Origin: Gibbula magus
Taxonomy: Eukaryota > Mollusca > Gastropoda > Trochida > Trochidae
Length of the DNA stretch: 64,000 bases
Assembly (NCBI GenBank): GCA_936450465.1
Contig: OW388297.1
Span: 56,536,989 to 56,600,988 of the forward strand
Reading direction: 5' to 3'
Part shown: positions 22,701-34,700 of the stretch, piece after piece
Position numbering within the stretch: the stretch's first letter is position 1
Layout: each line of letters starts with the position of its first letter
Translations under genes and position numbers: made by a program
Notes under the pieces: model-generated
The model's input: the letters and a program-made list of their open reading frames with translations, nothing else
Database searches by the model: none
Told to the model about the DNA's origin: nothing

Positions 22701-25700
22701 TGTTTTCCTTGACGTATGCTATTTGAATATATGAAAACATTTTTTAAGGACATATATTAGACCTTTTACAATCAAAGGCTAAATCTTTTTAAAAAACCTA
22801 TGTTGATGTAAGATTTCATTTCATTGGATAAAAAGCAGGGATATAATATGGTACTCTTTTTTGGAGCCAAGTTTTGGCTAAGTTTCCAATTAGCGCCAGG
22901 TGTTCCAATAAGTGCTTAGTTTCCAATAAGCGCCAGGTGTTCCAACAAGGGCTAAGTTTCCATTAAGCGCCAGGTGTTCCAATAAGTGCTAAGTTTCCAA
23001 TAAGCGCCAGGTGTTCCAATAAGTGCTAAGTTTCCAATAAGCGCCAGGTGTTCCAATAAGTGCTAAGTTTCCAATAAGCGCCAGGTGTTCCAACAAGTGC
23101 TAAGTTTCCAATAAGCGCCAGGTGTTCGTACAAGGGCTAAGTTTCCATTAAGCGCCAGGTGTTCCAATAAGTGCTAAGTTTCCATTAAGTGCCAGGTGTT
23201 CCAATAAGTGCTTAGTTTCCAATAAGCACCAGGTGTTCCAATAAGGGGTAGGTTTCCAATAAGTGTCAGGTGTTCCAATAAGGGCTAAGTTTCCAATAAA
23301 CGCCAGGTCAGGGGCGTAGCTGCCATATAGGCAAAAAGGCAATTGCCTACACATAATTTTCTTCGTAAATTATATTTTTTTAAATAATGTTTTTTTATTC
23401 AACAGGTAAAGTTGAAAACGTTGGTTGTTTTAGTTTTAAAAAATATGTTTGCACAGCTAAAATATATATCTAAAAAGTAGACGAACCCCTAGGTTGGTAC
23501 ATCCATTGTGTTGTTGGGGGTCACATATTCCAAACGTTATAAACGGTGTTTCTTTATCAAGAAGTACCGACTGTTTCCGAAAACTACAATTATGATGACA
23601 GTCGACTTAGTACATTGACAATATAAAAGTTAAAGTGGTGATTGCTGATCGAATGAGTCAAGCGTAATTTTGGAATCTTATTCTTAACAGACAAATGACA
23701 AATTTTGCTTGATAATGTTTAATAGGTCATATATCTACTTTGCATGTAAATGGGACGTACAGTTTCGGTTTCTACACATGCATAAAAAGATGTTATTCGA
23801 TTTTAATTGGAAACTAGCAATTATGATAGCGATTGGGGATGAATATGCAAGCTGAGTGATTTATTTGTATTGTACACAACAAATATGGTGAGTTGGAACG
23901 TATTAAAGTCAAAAAACATTTATGAAACACATTGGATGCACAAAAGTTTGGCCTATGCGAAAATCAAACCACAATAAGTCTCTTCATTTGGTTGAAAGGT
24001 TTATAATGTTGATGGAAATGCTGTACATTTATGTGTTCAAGTTCAGTTTAAGAAAACATACATCTAAAATAATGTATATTTGGTTATTTGTTTGACAGCT
24101 GCATGGGTGATTGTTCTTACAAAATGTTAAGAGGTGGTATGAAGAAATATATGCCTGGGCATCTATTCGGGGAAATACGATAGTTTGATGTCAATGGTTG
24201 CCAAAATAATTATATTACCAGCTACTAGTTCATCATTATTTAGCTGTTTGATCTTTGTAAATAATTGCTAGTTTCAAAGGGGGTTCCATCACCTGAAATT
24301 TCATGAAAATCGTATATTAAAACATACCATTGCACAACATAAGATATCATTTCAAGGCTACATTGCATAATTCAACCAGCCTTCCCTGTAATGTAAGGTA
24401 AGAAAACGCGACAATCCTAAAAAAAAAATTTTTAACCCAGACAAACGAATTCTTAACAAATGTAACAAAATATTGAACTTTTGTAAACTTACAGTAATTA
24501 AAAATATATATGTCAATACAATTCACCATTATAATGAGCAAATTATCTGGAAAAATCGCAGGAAATGGCGTTTTTAAACATGAATATTTTAAATTTGCTT
24601 GGGGGGGGGCATGCCCCCAAACCCCCCTAGGATGTTCGGGCGCTTCGCGCCCTCAACAATAACTTGTATCAAACTTTGCCTACACTTGCAATTTATCTTA
24701 GCTACGCCCCTGCAGGTGTTCTAATAAGGGCTAAGTGTCCAATAAGCGCCAGGTGTTAGGGCTAAGTTCTCAATAAGCGCCAGGTGTTCCAATTAGGGCT
24801 AAGTTTCCAATAAGGGCCATATGTTCCAATAAGGGCTAAGTTTTAGGTTCGGTACAAACGCAATAATGTCTTTCAATATATATACTAAGCCATAACAAAT
24901 CACATATTTTTCATCAAAATTAGTTTGTAGGGTGTGGAAATCATTTGGTTTTAAAATTGTACTATCGAAATATAATTAACTAATTCAACTATTTAAAGGT
25001 AGTTGTGAACTGTTTCACCCCTAATATTAATTGAGTTTTGAGTAAACTACCAATGAAGAATCTATATTTCAATCCATTGTAGCTTAAGTGTGAGATCTCT
25101 ATTAAATGCCTGATGTTAAGAGTCTGCTGAACTTAGATATAAGTTCTTTGCGCTTAATAGAGAAAATATGTAGTTTTCAACATGTTCATAGAGCTTTCAC
25201 AGGATGTAAAGTAAGTTAGATTCAAACCATGTTGGATTGTCTTACCTGCATACTGTAGAGAAGAGTCATGTGAAACAACCAAGATCCAACACCGACCGCT
25301 GAAAAAAAAAGGGATTTTTTAAAAAAAAAGAGCCAATCACTCTGTAGCTCATCAGGCTTGAAATATCACATATTAAGTTTAAAATTTTCAGTTGAAAGAA
25401 AAAGTTGCCTGAAGGTAAATGAAAATCCATATTTGGGAAAGTGTCAGTAAAACACATTTCAACTTTCTAAGGTTCCAAGGGGATTATTATGAGCACCAGA
25501 GTAACCAAATATATAATCCTCATCTGCCTCATCCTTGGTTACCCATTGTTTTATATATGCTCCGTTACTCTCCACTATATCACCCATAGGAAACCTTATC
25601 AGAAGAATCTGTACTCTAATTACCCGCCCTTGGTCGGCGTGATCCAATCAAACTGCTACGCAGCTTGGACCTGCGAACCAATGACAACTCATATCACTTC

Positions 25701-28700
25701 GTTGCAAAGCACGCGAGGTCATTTTGTTAGCCTTCTGTCACCGGTTATCTCCATTGACCATTTCCGTCTTATCCAATTGAGCATTTTCTTTGGTTACTGA
25801 CTTTGTCACGCCGGCCAAGGGCGTGTAATTTTCGTACAGATTTCACAAAATGGCAAATAACTGCAGCAAAAATAATTGATCGCCTCTCATTTTAATTTCA
25901 AACTCATCAATGTATTGATACCCTCAAGCCGCATACCAAATTTGGTTATCTTATCTTAAACGGTTTCTGAGAAAAGCTGTCCCCTTTATCTCAACGCACA
26001 TTTTCTAGGGTGTTGGAGTAAACATTTCATTTATGATCTCCATTGGCTAAGAAGTCTTTATACACAAGATTTCAGCTTCCTAGAGCTTTTCTTTCTGCAG
26101 AAGAAGACAAAAATAATTTTCGGGTCATGGCCCCTGTTGTCCTTATTTATAGTCACAGGTTAGTGAGGTTACCAAATCTACAATTTATAATTCACACTGG
26201 GATGAGTTAAAACGAATTAAATTGTATGAAATATAAAAATAATATGGTGTGTTACAAACTTAAAATACACTTGATGGCTGGTACATTGAACCTAAAGTAA
26301 AATACCACAGTTCAACTATTGTAATTGTGAACCGTTTCACCCCGTGGTCGTGGATTGATCTCTCTTTAGTTCATGTGCCTGGTTCACATTCTGCTAGAGA
26401 TGATTTAAACAGGTGCTTCATCTATGGTCATGCAAATTATTCAATATTTATTATTAGATGAATAATAAAATTATAATTTTAATAGATATACTGATCTATA
26501 CATAGATGAATTTAATAGTTCTGAGTCAACTGAATTTAGTAGATCTTTAAATTTTATGTCTTTTTTTATTTTCTATCCTTCCTTTTTCAGACTATTTTCA
26601 CTTAATAATTTATTACCCAAGAAAATGAAATCTAACACTAGTCAAATCAGTATCCGACAAAATGAAAATACCTACTAATATATCACATTGAAATAAAATA
26701 TTTAAATAAAGATATTTTTCTATTTCTGTTCTTTATTACTGCGTTATCATTAGTAATAAACATTTTGAAATATAAGCCTGAAACCCTAAACATGTCATTC
26801 TATCTACTTCAAAATGAAGCAAACCGTTACCATGTATCAAACCAAAAGATGACAATTACATTTTGTTCGGGCTGGGTTTATAAATGACCGATCCTAAGGA
26901 TTTGACCACCAAGATCATTAGTCAGGGTCAAGGCCAGCTCACAATAAGTAATTTGACCAGAACAGTATCATGTCCAAAATCCAGGTAATTGAGATAAAGT
27001 CTCTCATCTCGAGATCAGAGCAGCTTAACCTTTAATCTTTGCTCTTCTTTATTCTTGTGTTCCTTGTAAATGACCCATATTTCGGAAATAGAAGAGATCA
27101 CAGAAATAAAGTAATGCAAAAAAATAGAGAAATAGTCAAAATCAAAGAGGGATTTACTAAAGATACTATTCTATAATTCATTCCATATTTGAAAGGGCTT
27201 AGTTGAAAACTATTAAAACTTACACAGACCTGTGCCAGTTATATTCGGATGGTGACAGTATTTTCCATAGACTTGCATGTTAATTTAGTCTGGGACAAAT
27301 AACTTTCATAAAATAAGTAACGGTTGAATCAATGTCAAATTTTTCAGCTTGATTTAAAATCATCTCAGCTTGAAGTACATAATTTCAATTTAATTTTCTG
27401 ACGACAATTTAACCCAAGTCAATTGATTTACCTGCATGTGTACATGCAATAAAATTGTTTCCCATAGATCGCCACGTTTAATGTTTTCACAACTATGTAC
27501 ATATGTTGATCAAATTACTGTCACTCCCTAGAAAGGAAACAGAAAATTAAAAATAAATTATGAGTTTGTAGCCATGATGACTCCTCATAAAATTGATGAA
27601 AATCCAACCTAAAATTATTTGTCCTAGATTACACTAACATGTAGGTCAACGGAAATAATGTTACCGGTCGAAAATAACTGTCACTGATCTGTAGCTTCCA
27701 CATTTAATACGCTATTGAAAATTCAGATAATAGTTTGTTTAATTTAATGGTTCAAAGGGTAAAAATTCACATTAAATCAAACAGTAACAGTTACTAGTTG
27801 AAAAGAAAGATAAATATATATCAATATTCACAATATATTCATATAAATTGTCAATATTTTTTTACACCCTTATTTATTGAAGATGTATATGTTTTTATTA
27901 GCATCAAAGATCTATCAAATAAACAGATAGCGGACTGAAAAACTGTGTTCCTATGATAAAAAATGTATTTGTTGCTGCTTGACTATTTTGTGTTCCGAAC
28001 ATAGAGTTAATATTCATAAATATGAATACACAAGACAAACGACAGAAATTTATGAATATAATATATTAGGTTTGTAAGAATAGAATTAGCCAGATAATTA
28101 TTTATATTGATACAATAACTTACGTCTTTGATATGAATTCATATCACAATATATATGACTAAATATGAATCCATAAATATTTGATATGAATTTCAAACAC
28201 AAGTATATGACAGAAGCTGAATTCTACATATATTGTATCAGTAAGAAATAGTAATTTAAGGCTATTTCGCAGTCCTTTTGAGCAAGAATAAAACTGAGTA
28301 GATCTTTCTGTATTCCTTGTAACAGATGGCAAGCAACAATTCAAATTTCTTCCATAATGGTGATCTTCAAAAGCAATAGAATCTGAAATTCTAAACATTA
28401 TTCTCTGATGCACAAGAGTGGAAAAAATTTAAAGGAAATTGACATTAATTTTACATATTTGAAAAGTATATGGTCCCAGTCTATATTCACAGTGACTTCT
28501 CTTTCAATGCATATGGGATTGAAATTTCAGCCATGAATAATAAAGAGAAACTTGATAGTTCAAGACGGGATATATATTCAATAAACCTGATGGTTGACTG
28601 GTGACAATAACCAGTGAATTTAACTTATGTGACAACAACCAAATAATATCGCACCTTTTATATTCACATCCAAAGTTTTATAGGCCTTAAAGGCGCTGTA

Positions 28701-31700
28701 GCACATTCTGCTTACTGAAATAAAGTGACCTCAAGAAAAGGTAAATAACTGTTACCAATGGCTAGATAATACTCCTCAATCAATAAAGAGGGTTCTAAAA
28801 CAAAAGTACATGGTTCGGTTAATACATGCGAGTCAATTTCCCTTCGGGTGGTCATTTTAAGGTGTTCACATTAAAATGTCCGTTATGAGGTAGTTCAAGT
28901 GATCTGAGCGATACGTAAACACCAAGAATAACATTTTGAATATGGAACCATGATGGAATGGTCATTCGTCTTGATGTTTGAACTGTCAAATTTGCTTCAG
29001 ACCTACAAATCTATCTCTCACACTGAAGAGTTCCACACCACTGTCGCTTTATATGTCGCACAATTTTCTCCCAGTACGGATAACCATTTTCTATGGATAC
29101 GGTTTATCAGGTCGTGTAATGAGATGTTTTACCCTCTATCATAATCAGGGTTGGCATTTTGCCGGCAAAAATGGGTTTCTTCCTTTCCAGTGGCAAAAAC
29201 TGGTAAAAAAAACAGGAAGAAAAGGAAAAAATAGAGCCACTGGCTCTGTAGCTCATCAGGCTTTATAAACATTAAGATTAACTAACTCAAAATGTCAACT
29301 TCTAGGTGAGAAGTACAACAAATAGGAAGCACTTTAATGGAGAAGATGAAATAGGTCTTAAGGTCCTTACCCCTCTGACCTAACTTTGAGGTCAGAGATA
29401 AAATCCCCACAAATAAAAACATAGTTGAAGATTTAATTCATCACTGTTGTTTGTATTTGGGGTCGCAGGATCATGAAATCTACAATTTAGAATCTTCATT
29501 GGCCATGGACTCTGTACACAACTTTTCAGATCGCTAGACCTTTTGGAACTGGAGAAAAGATGAAAATAGGTTTTTAAGGTTGTGACTTCTGTGACCCTAA
29601 GAATCCCCATTAGCCAAGGAGTCTGTACACAAAATTTCAGCTCCCTAGACCAAGTGGTTCTGGAGAAGAAGACGAAAATGCAAAAAGTTTACAGACGGAC
29701 GGACACCGGACACCATGCCATGCCATAAGCCCTTTTGGCCTGAAAGCTAAAAAACGGCAAAACGTGGCAAGCAATAAAACTTTAGTCATTTTGTAGATAA
29801 TTATCCAATTTCTTTAGTTAATTACAGTTGATTATTCTTACCAATAATTAAGGAAAGTTACAAACAACAAGCACTTCAATTTATTTCAAATAAATGTATA
29901 AGGGAAAACACTTAAAATAAAATGTCAATGATGCACCTCGGTTATACATGAAATCAACAATTAAAAACACAGATTACAGTCATGCTTGAAAGCCCAGTAA
30001 AGCTAACAATAGACTCGCAATCTGTTCTTATGTCACAATGGGTGTCTTGCTTGAAAGCACACACTTGAGCTTTTTGTTCTTGTTGAGCAATGTTTTGTTA
30101 ATTTCAATATCGTAATACTTTGTGAACACTCATTAAAAATTAAATAAGTTACAGACCATTACTTATTGAAAATGTGTTAAGCTTATAATTTTTTTATTGA
30201 CAACCCTATTCAAGAACTTCTATTTGCTAATTTCAATTTATCACTTGCTGCAGGATATTTGAAACATACATATACAGTGAGTCAATATTGTATGATACAG
30301 GACAGATCTACTTTTAAGTAGACTTGCTTTAGTAGAGAGTGTAAAAATTAGTAGATTTCTTAACTCTCTATCATGTCAAGGTATGAATGTGCATATCAAA
30401 GCAGCACCTGTCTTATATTAGCAGACACAATGCATGTTGTTATCTAAATTCTAACAAGAGTCATCAGAAGATGACATATCCCACCGGTCCCACATAATTT
30501 GTAAAACACATCAGTTCAATTTCAACACGCCATGGAAACGAAAAAAAAATAAAATTTTAAAAAATCTGAAAATATCAAAAGGCACCACTCCAGTAAATGT
30601 GTAATACATATGTGAAGTTTCAGAAAGATATGATAAATGGTTTTCGAGTTCTGCTCCGGAAACTAAATGATTACGGACGGACAGACAGACGGACAGACGG
30701 ACAGACGGACAGACGGACGGGGTGATGACTTTATCCCACGGTATTACATACCAATGGGATTATAATAATGAACATAATGAAATGCTGTATTAAGCTTTTA
30801 AAACTTTGAAGTATGATTTATTTGCCAAAACTTTGGGAAAAAGGTCTTTGCCATTTTGCAATTTTTGCCAATACCCCTGTTTGCTTGCCGGTTATTTCTG
30901 GAAATAACCATGGTTTTTTCCATCTGTGGCAAATTGATGCCAACTCTGATCATAATAATATATTGTATAAACTTAATGATAAATGGAAAATTTGAGAAAT
31001 CAAAATTTGCAAAAAATGTGCAAGAATAGCGCCTTTAAACTGTAACCGATATAATTAGTATCCTCTAATAAGTGTCCCAATCTCAGACCAAACTGACCAC
31101 CCTCCCCCAACACACACACCACATTGACTGAACATGCACTAATTGTTCTAAGCAGACATTGATCCCCACATGTTCGTAATACAATCTACAGTGATGATAG
31201 AACAGACCCAATCAGACCTAATTGTTTTATTTGTTGAATTGATACTAATCTGATTTGCATATATTAATTTTAACATTAGAGGGTTATACTCAACATTATT
31301 ATATAATGTACAGTCTTTACAGAATAAATATTGGTGGCGTAAACAAGATCAATATCTTAGATAATGTAAAGCTCAAATTATCACGATTAAGATAATGTAA
31401 TAAATTTGTGTTCATGTTTAGAAGCAATCTTTAAAGTTATAATAAAATTATTACCAAACAACAACATTGTATCCAAACATGAAATTGTTACCCTTGCATT
31501 ACAACAAGGTATTATAAGAATAATATAACAATATAACAATAACGTCACAACATTATAACCCAAATAAATCTTTTCATTCATCATGTTCATACTATTGCAA
31601 CAATGTAACAACATAAAAACATTGAAAACATTTTATTATTAACCGGTAAATATATTCGAACTAACCTGTATAGGTTTCAGATTCTTTGAAGAGGATCCTC

Positions 31701-34700
31701 CTTGGGGTACTTATTGCATAAAATCCTTGATTTTTGATATATGACAGGTTGTAACTATATTTTCCACTTAAAATTAGTTAAAAAACTAAAAAACCGTACT
31801 TTGGGTCACCCCTTTCGAGCCCCACCCCTTACGGTTGTCATGCAACCAGGGGCGGATAACTCTAATCTCACCACTTTTCCATCCAGTCATGCAGGCTGAA
31901 TGAAGGGGAGGTGGGTGGCCCTACCCCAAGGAGGATCCTCTTCAAAGAATCTGAAACCTATACAGGTTAGTTCGATTCTTTTTCAGAAGGGATCCTCCTT
32001 GGGGTACTTATTGCATAAGACAGACTCCCAAAGATTGAATCTAAGGCAGTGGCATTCAGACTGCACCCAAAGGCGCACAGAATATACGAATATACAAAGT
32101 TAACTCACCCAAAGTACCTTGCGAATCCACCATGGAGGAGACCAACATTGACCTGGGGATTACCTGGCGCACTCGCAGTCGCCTTACTGGTCAAAATACC
32201 CCGCCCCCCCCCTTTTTTTTGAAAAGAGAGAACGAGGGCAAAAAAGGTACCATATAAACTCCCCGCGGGGGACCTCAGCCAGGGAGGTCACCTTGGGAAA
32301 AAAGGACTTGGGCCCTTAGTATCAACGTGATATTAGTGGCATTAGTAACATTTAAAAACAGAACGCACAACCCTCCTCTGCTCATTCAGCTAGGGGGTTG
32401 ACGACTCTGCCCACCGGAGAGAACTGTCTGACCAAACCGAGCACGCTCCGCCGAGAGCCTGTCGAGTTGGTAGTGACGAATGAACGTGCTAGGCTGGCTC
32501 CAGATAGCAGCGGAGCAGATCTCTTCGATGGGCAGGGCCGCTGCGTACGCCTTAGACGTCGCAACTGCCCTAACCGAATGAGCCTTGAGGTTACCCGGGG
32601 GCTCACGGCCCTTATGAACATATGCAAGACAGATTGTCGAGACAATCCATCTTGATATGGTCTGCGTAGAAGCGGGCAAGCCCTGCTTACCTCCCCCATA
32701 ACAACAAAAGAGTTGCTCATCTCTACGGATGGAGGCCGTTCTTTTGATATAGGCTCTCAGCGTCCTGCGCACGTCCAGAATGTGTGCGTGCGAGGCCTGA
32801 GACCCTGATGCAGCCGGTTGTCTCAGAGCCGGTAATTCTATTGGGGCCGAGACATGGAATGAGTGGGCCACTTTTGGCCGGTAGGAGTCTGGCAGTCTAA
32901 TGCTGACTCTGTCCCTGTGGAAGACTGTAAGCTCGGGATTGGAGGACATAGCATGTATGTCTCCTACCCGTCTGCCAGACGCCACCGCCACTAGAAAAAC
33001 TGCCTTCCAAGTAAGCAGTTGCAGTGATACTGATGATAAATCCCTAAATTGCGGACCCGAGAGCCAATCCAGGACTATCGAAAGGTCCCAAACCGGGCTG
33101 GACCGCCTCACAGGAGGTCGGATCCTGTCCACGCCTGCTAAAAAGCGCTGAACCAGAGGATGTACCCCCAAAAGGGCGCCGTCCACTGGCACATGAAAGG
33201 CTGAAATAGCCGTGGAGTAACCCCTGACAGTAGATGCGGCCAAGCCAGCATCTAATCTAGACTGCAGGAACTCCAAGACAAACACTAGATCTGCAGAAAA
33301 GGGATCGAGAACGTCCCTATCTGCACACCAGCGCGAATAGCAGGCCCATCTATCCTCATATTGAATGTTCGTTGAATCCCTCCTCGAAGCCAGTATTGTG
33401 TCTGCAACTCGTGCAGGAATACCGCTGTTTTGGAGGCGATTCCGGACAGAGGCCAGGCCACCCACTGCACCCTGGGGTTGGGGTGGGGGGCTCCGTCCTG
33501 GGACAGAAGTCCCGGCCGACACGGTAACAGAGCAGGTGGCATAGCCAGATACCTGAGTACCTGTGGAAACCAAGTTTGCGCTGCCCACAGAGGTGTGATT
33601 AGCACCAGCAGACGCGGAGGATGAGTGGCTAGACGGGCTAGGACCTTGGAGATCAGAGGCACTGGTGGGAAGGCCCACAGAACTCTGTCTGTCCAGTCCA
33701 GTTCGAATGCATCCTGGGATAGAGCCCGAGTGTCGGGTATCCTGGAGCAAAACTGGGGTATCTGAAAGTTCGTCCCTGACGCAAACAGATCCACCTGGAA
33801 TGACCCGTATAACTGGGAGATAATCTCGAATATCTCTCGATCCAGTAGCCACTCGTGGGGGGCAAGGATCCGGCGAGACAGCGCGTCTGCTCGGACATTG
33901 TCCACCCCTGGCAAGTACACTGGCAGGACCTGGGTGTCGACTTTGTCGCACCAGAGGAAGAACTGCCATGTCTCCTCCAGGAGGGACGGGGAAACCGTCC
34001 CACCCTGTTTGAGAATGTAAGTCATGGCGGTCCTGTTGTCCATTTGGAGCCGGACCACCTGACCCTTCACCTGATCCCTCAGATGTTGCAGAACCAATCT
34101 GGCCGCCCTGAGTTCCAACACATTGATGTGTAATTGAGACTCGGCTTGTGACCACATGCCTGAGACCGTAAGAGATCCCAGAACCCCGCCCCATCCCGTA
34201 AGGGAGGCGTCGGTCTGGATCGTCAGGGTCGGCACCGGAGGCTGCAGGGGGTAACCCCGAGTCAGGTGATCGACATTGGTCCACCATAACAGGTGTGGCA
34301 AGACCCACTCCGGAGTGACGAGCTGCTTCTCGTAAGACTCCGAGTGGGACCAAAGACCCGCCAAGGCTTGTTGGACGGGCCTCATGCGGAGCCGAGACCT
34401 CCAAACCACGTCTACGGTCGCTGCCATGACTCCTAAGAGCTGGAGCCAGACTCGAGCCGTGTGGCATGGAGCACTGAGAAACGAGTTCACAGCCCCCAGT
34501 ATCTTCGGGACCCGGTCCGGGGCCAGGGATACGATCCCCGGCTCCGTCCGAAACCTGGAGCCCAGGAAGACTAGGTCCCGTGACGGGGCCAGCTCCGACT
34601 TTTTGAGGTTCACGATCCAACCCAGCGAAACTAACGTGTGTAGTATGGCCTGGGTGGATTCGTGGTTCTGAAGCTGGGACAGCGCTCTGATGAGCCAGTC

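Larger units (their letters stand above)
29146..30948. mobile_element. Non-autonomous hAT element with perfect 8-bp target duplication
   Basis: Left end CAGGGTTGGCATTTTGCC, right end inverted CAGAGTTGGCATCAATTTGCC-type (TGCCAACTCTG at 30938-30948). Flanked by ATCATAAT at 29138-29145 and 30949-30956: 8-bp duplication and CAGNG ends are diagnostic of hAT. 1.8 kb, no transposase frame. Contains two further repeats (29232-29752, 30458-30745). Confidence 0.92.
28687..31038 (+). mobile_element. TTAA-flanked MITE (family GCTGTAGCAC), interrupted by a hAT element
   Basis: TTAAAGGCGCTGTAGCAC at the left and AATAGCGCCTTTAA at the right. MITE sequence runs 28687-29145 and 30957-31038; the gap is the hAT element 29146-30948 with its 8-bp target duplication. 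In ACER3 intron 2. Confidence 0.88.

Noticed and set aside
22872..24845. CRISPR-like regular repeats
   Set aside because: Units are contiguous 37-bp tandem copies without unique spacers, in a eukaryotic intron.
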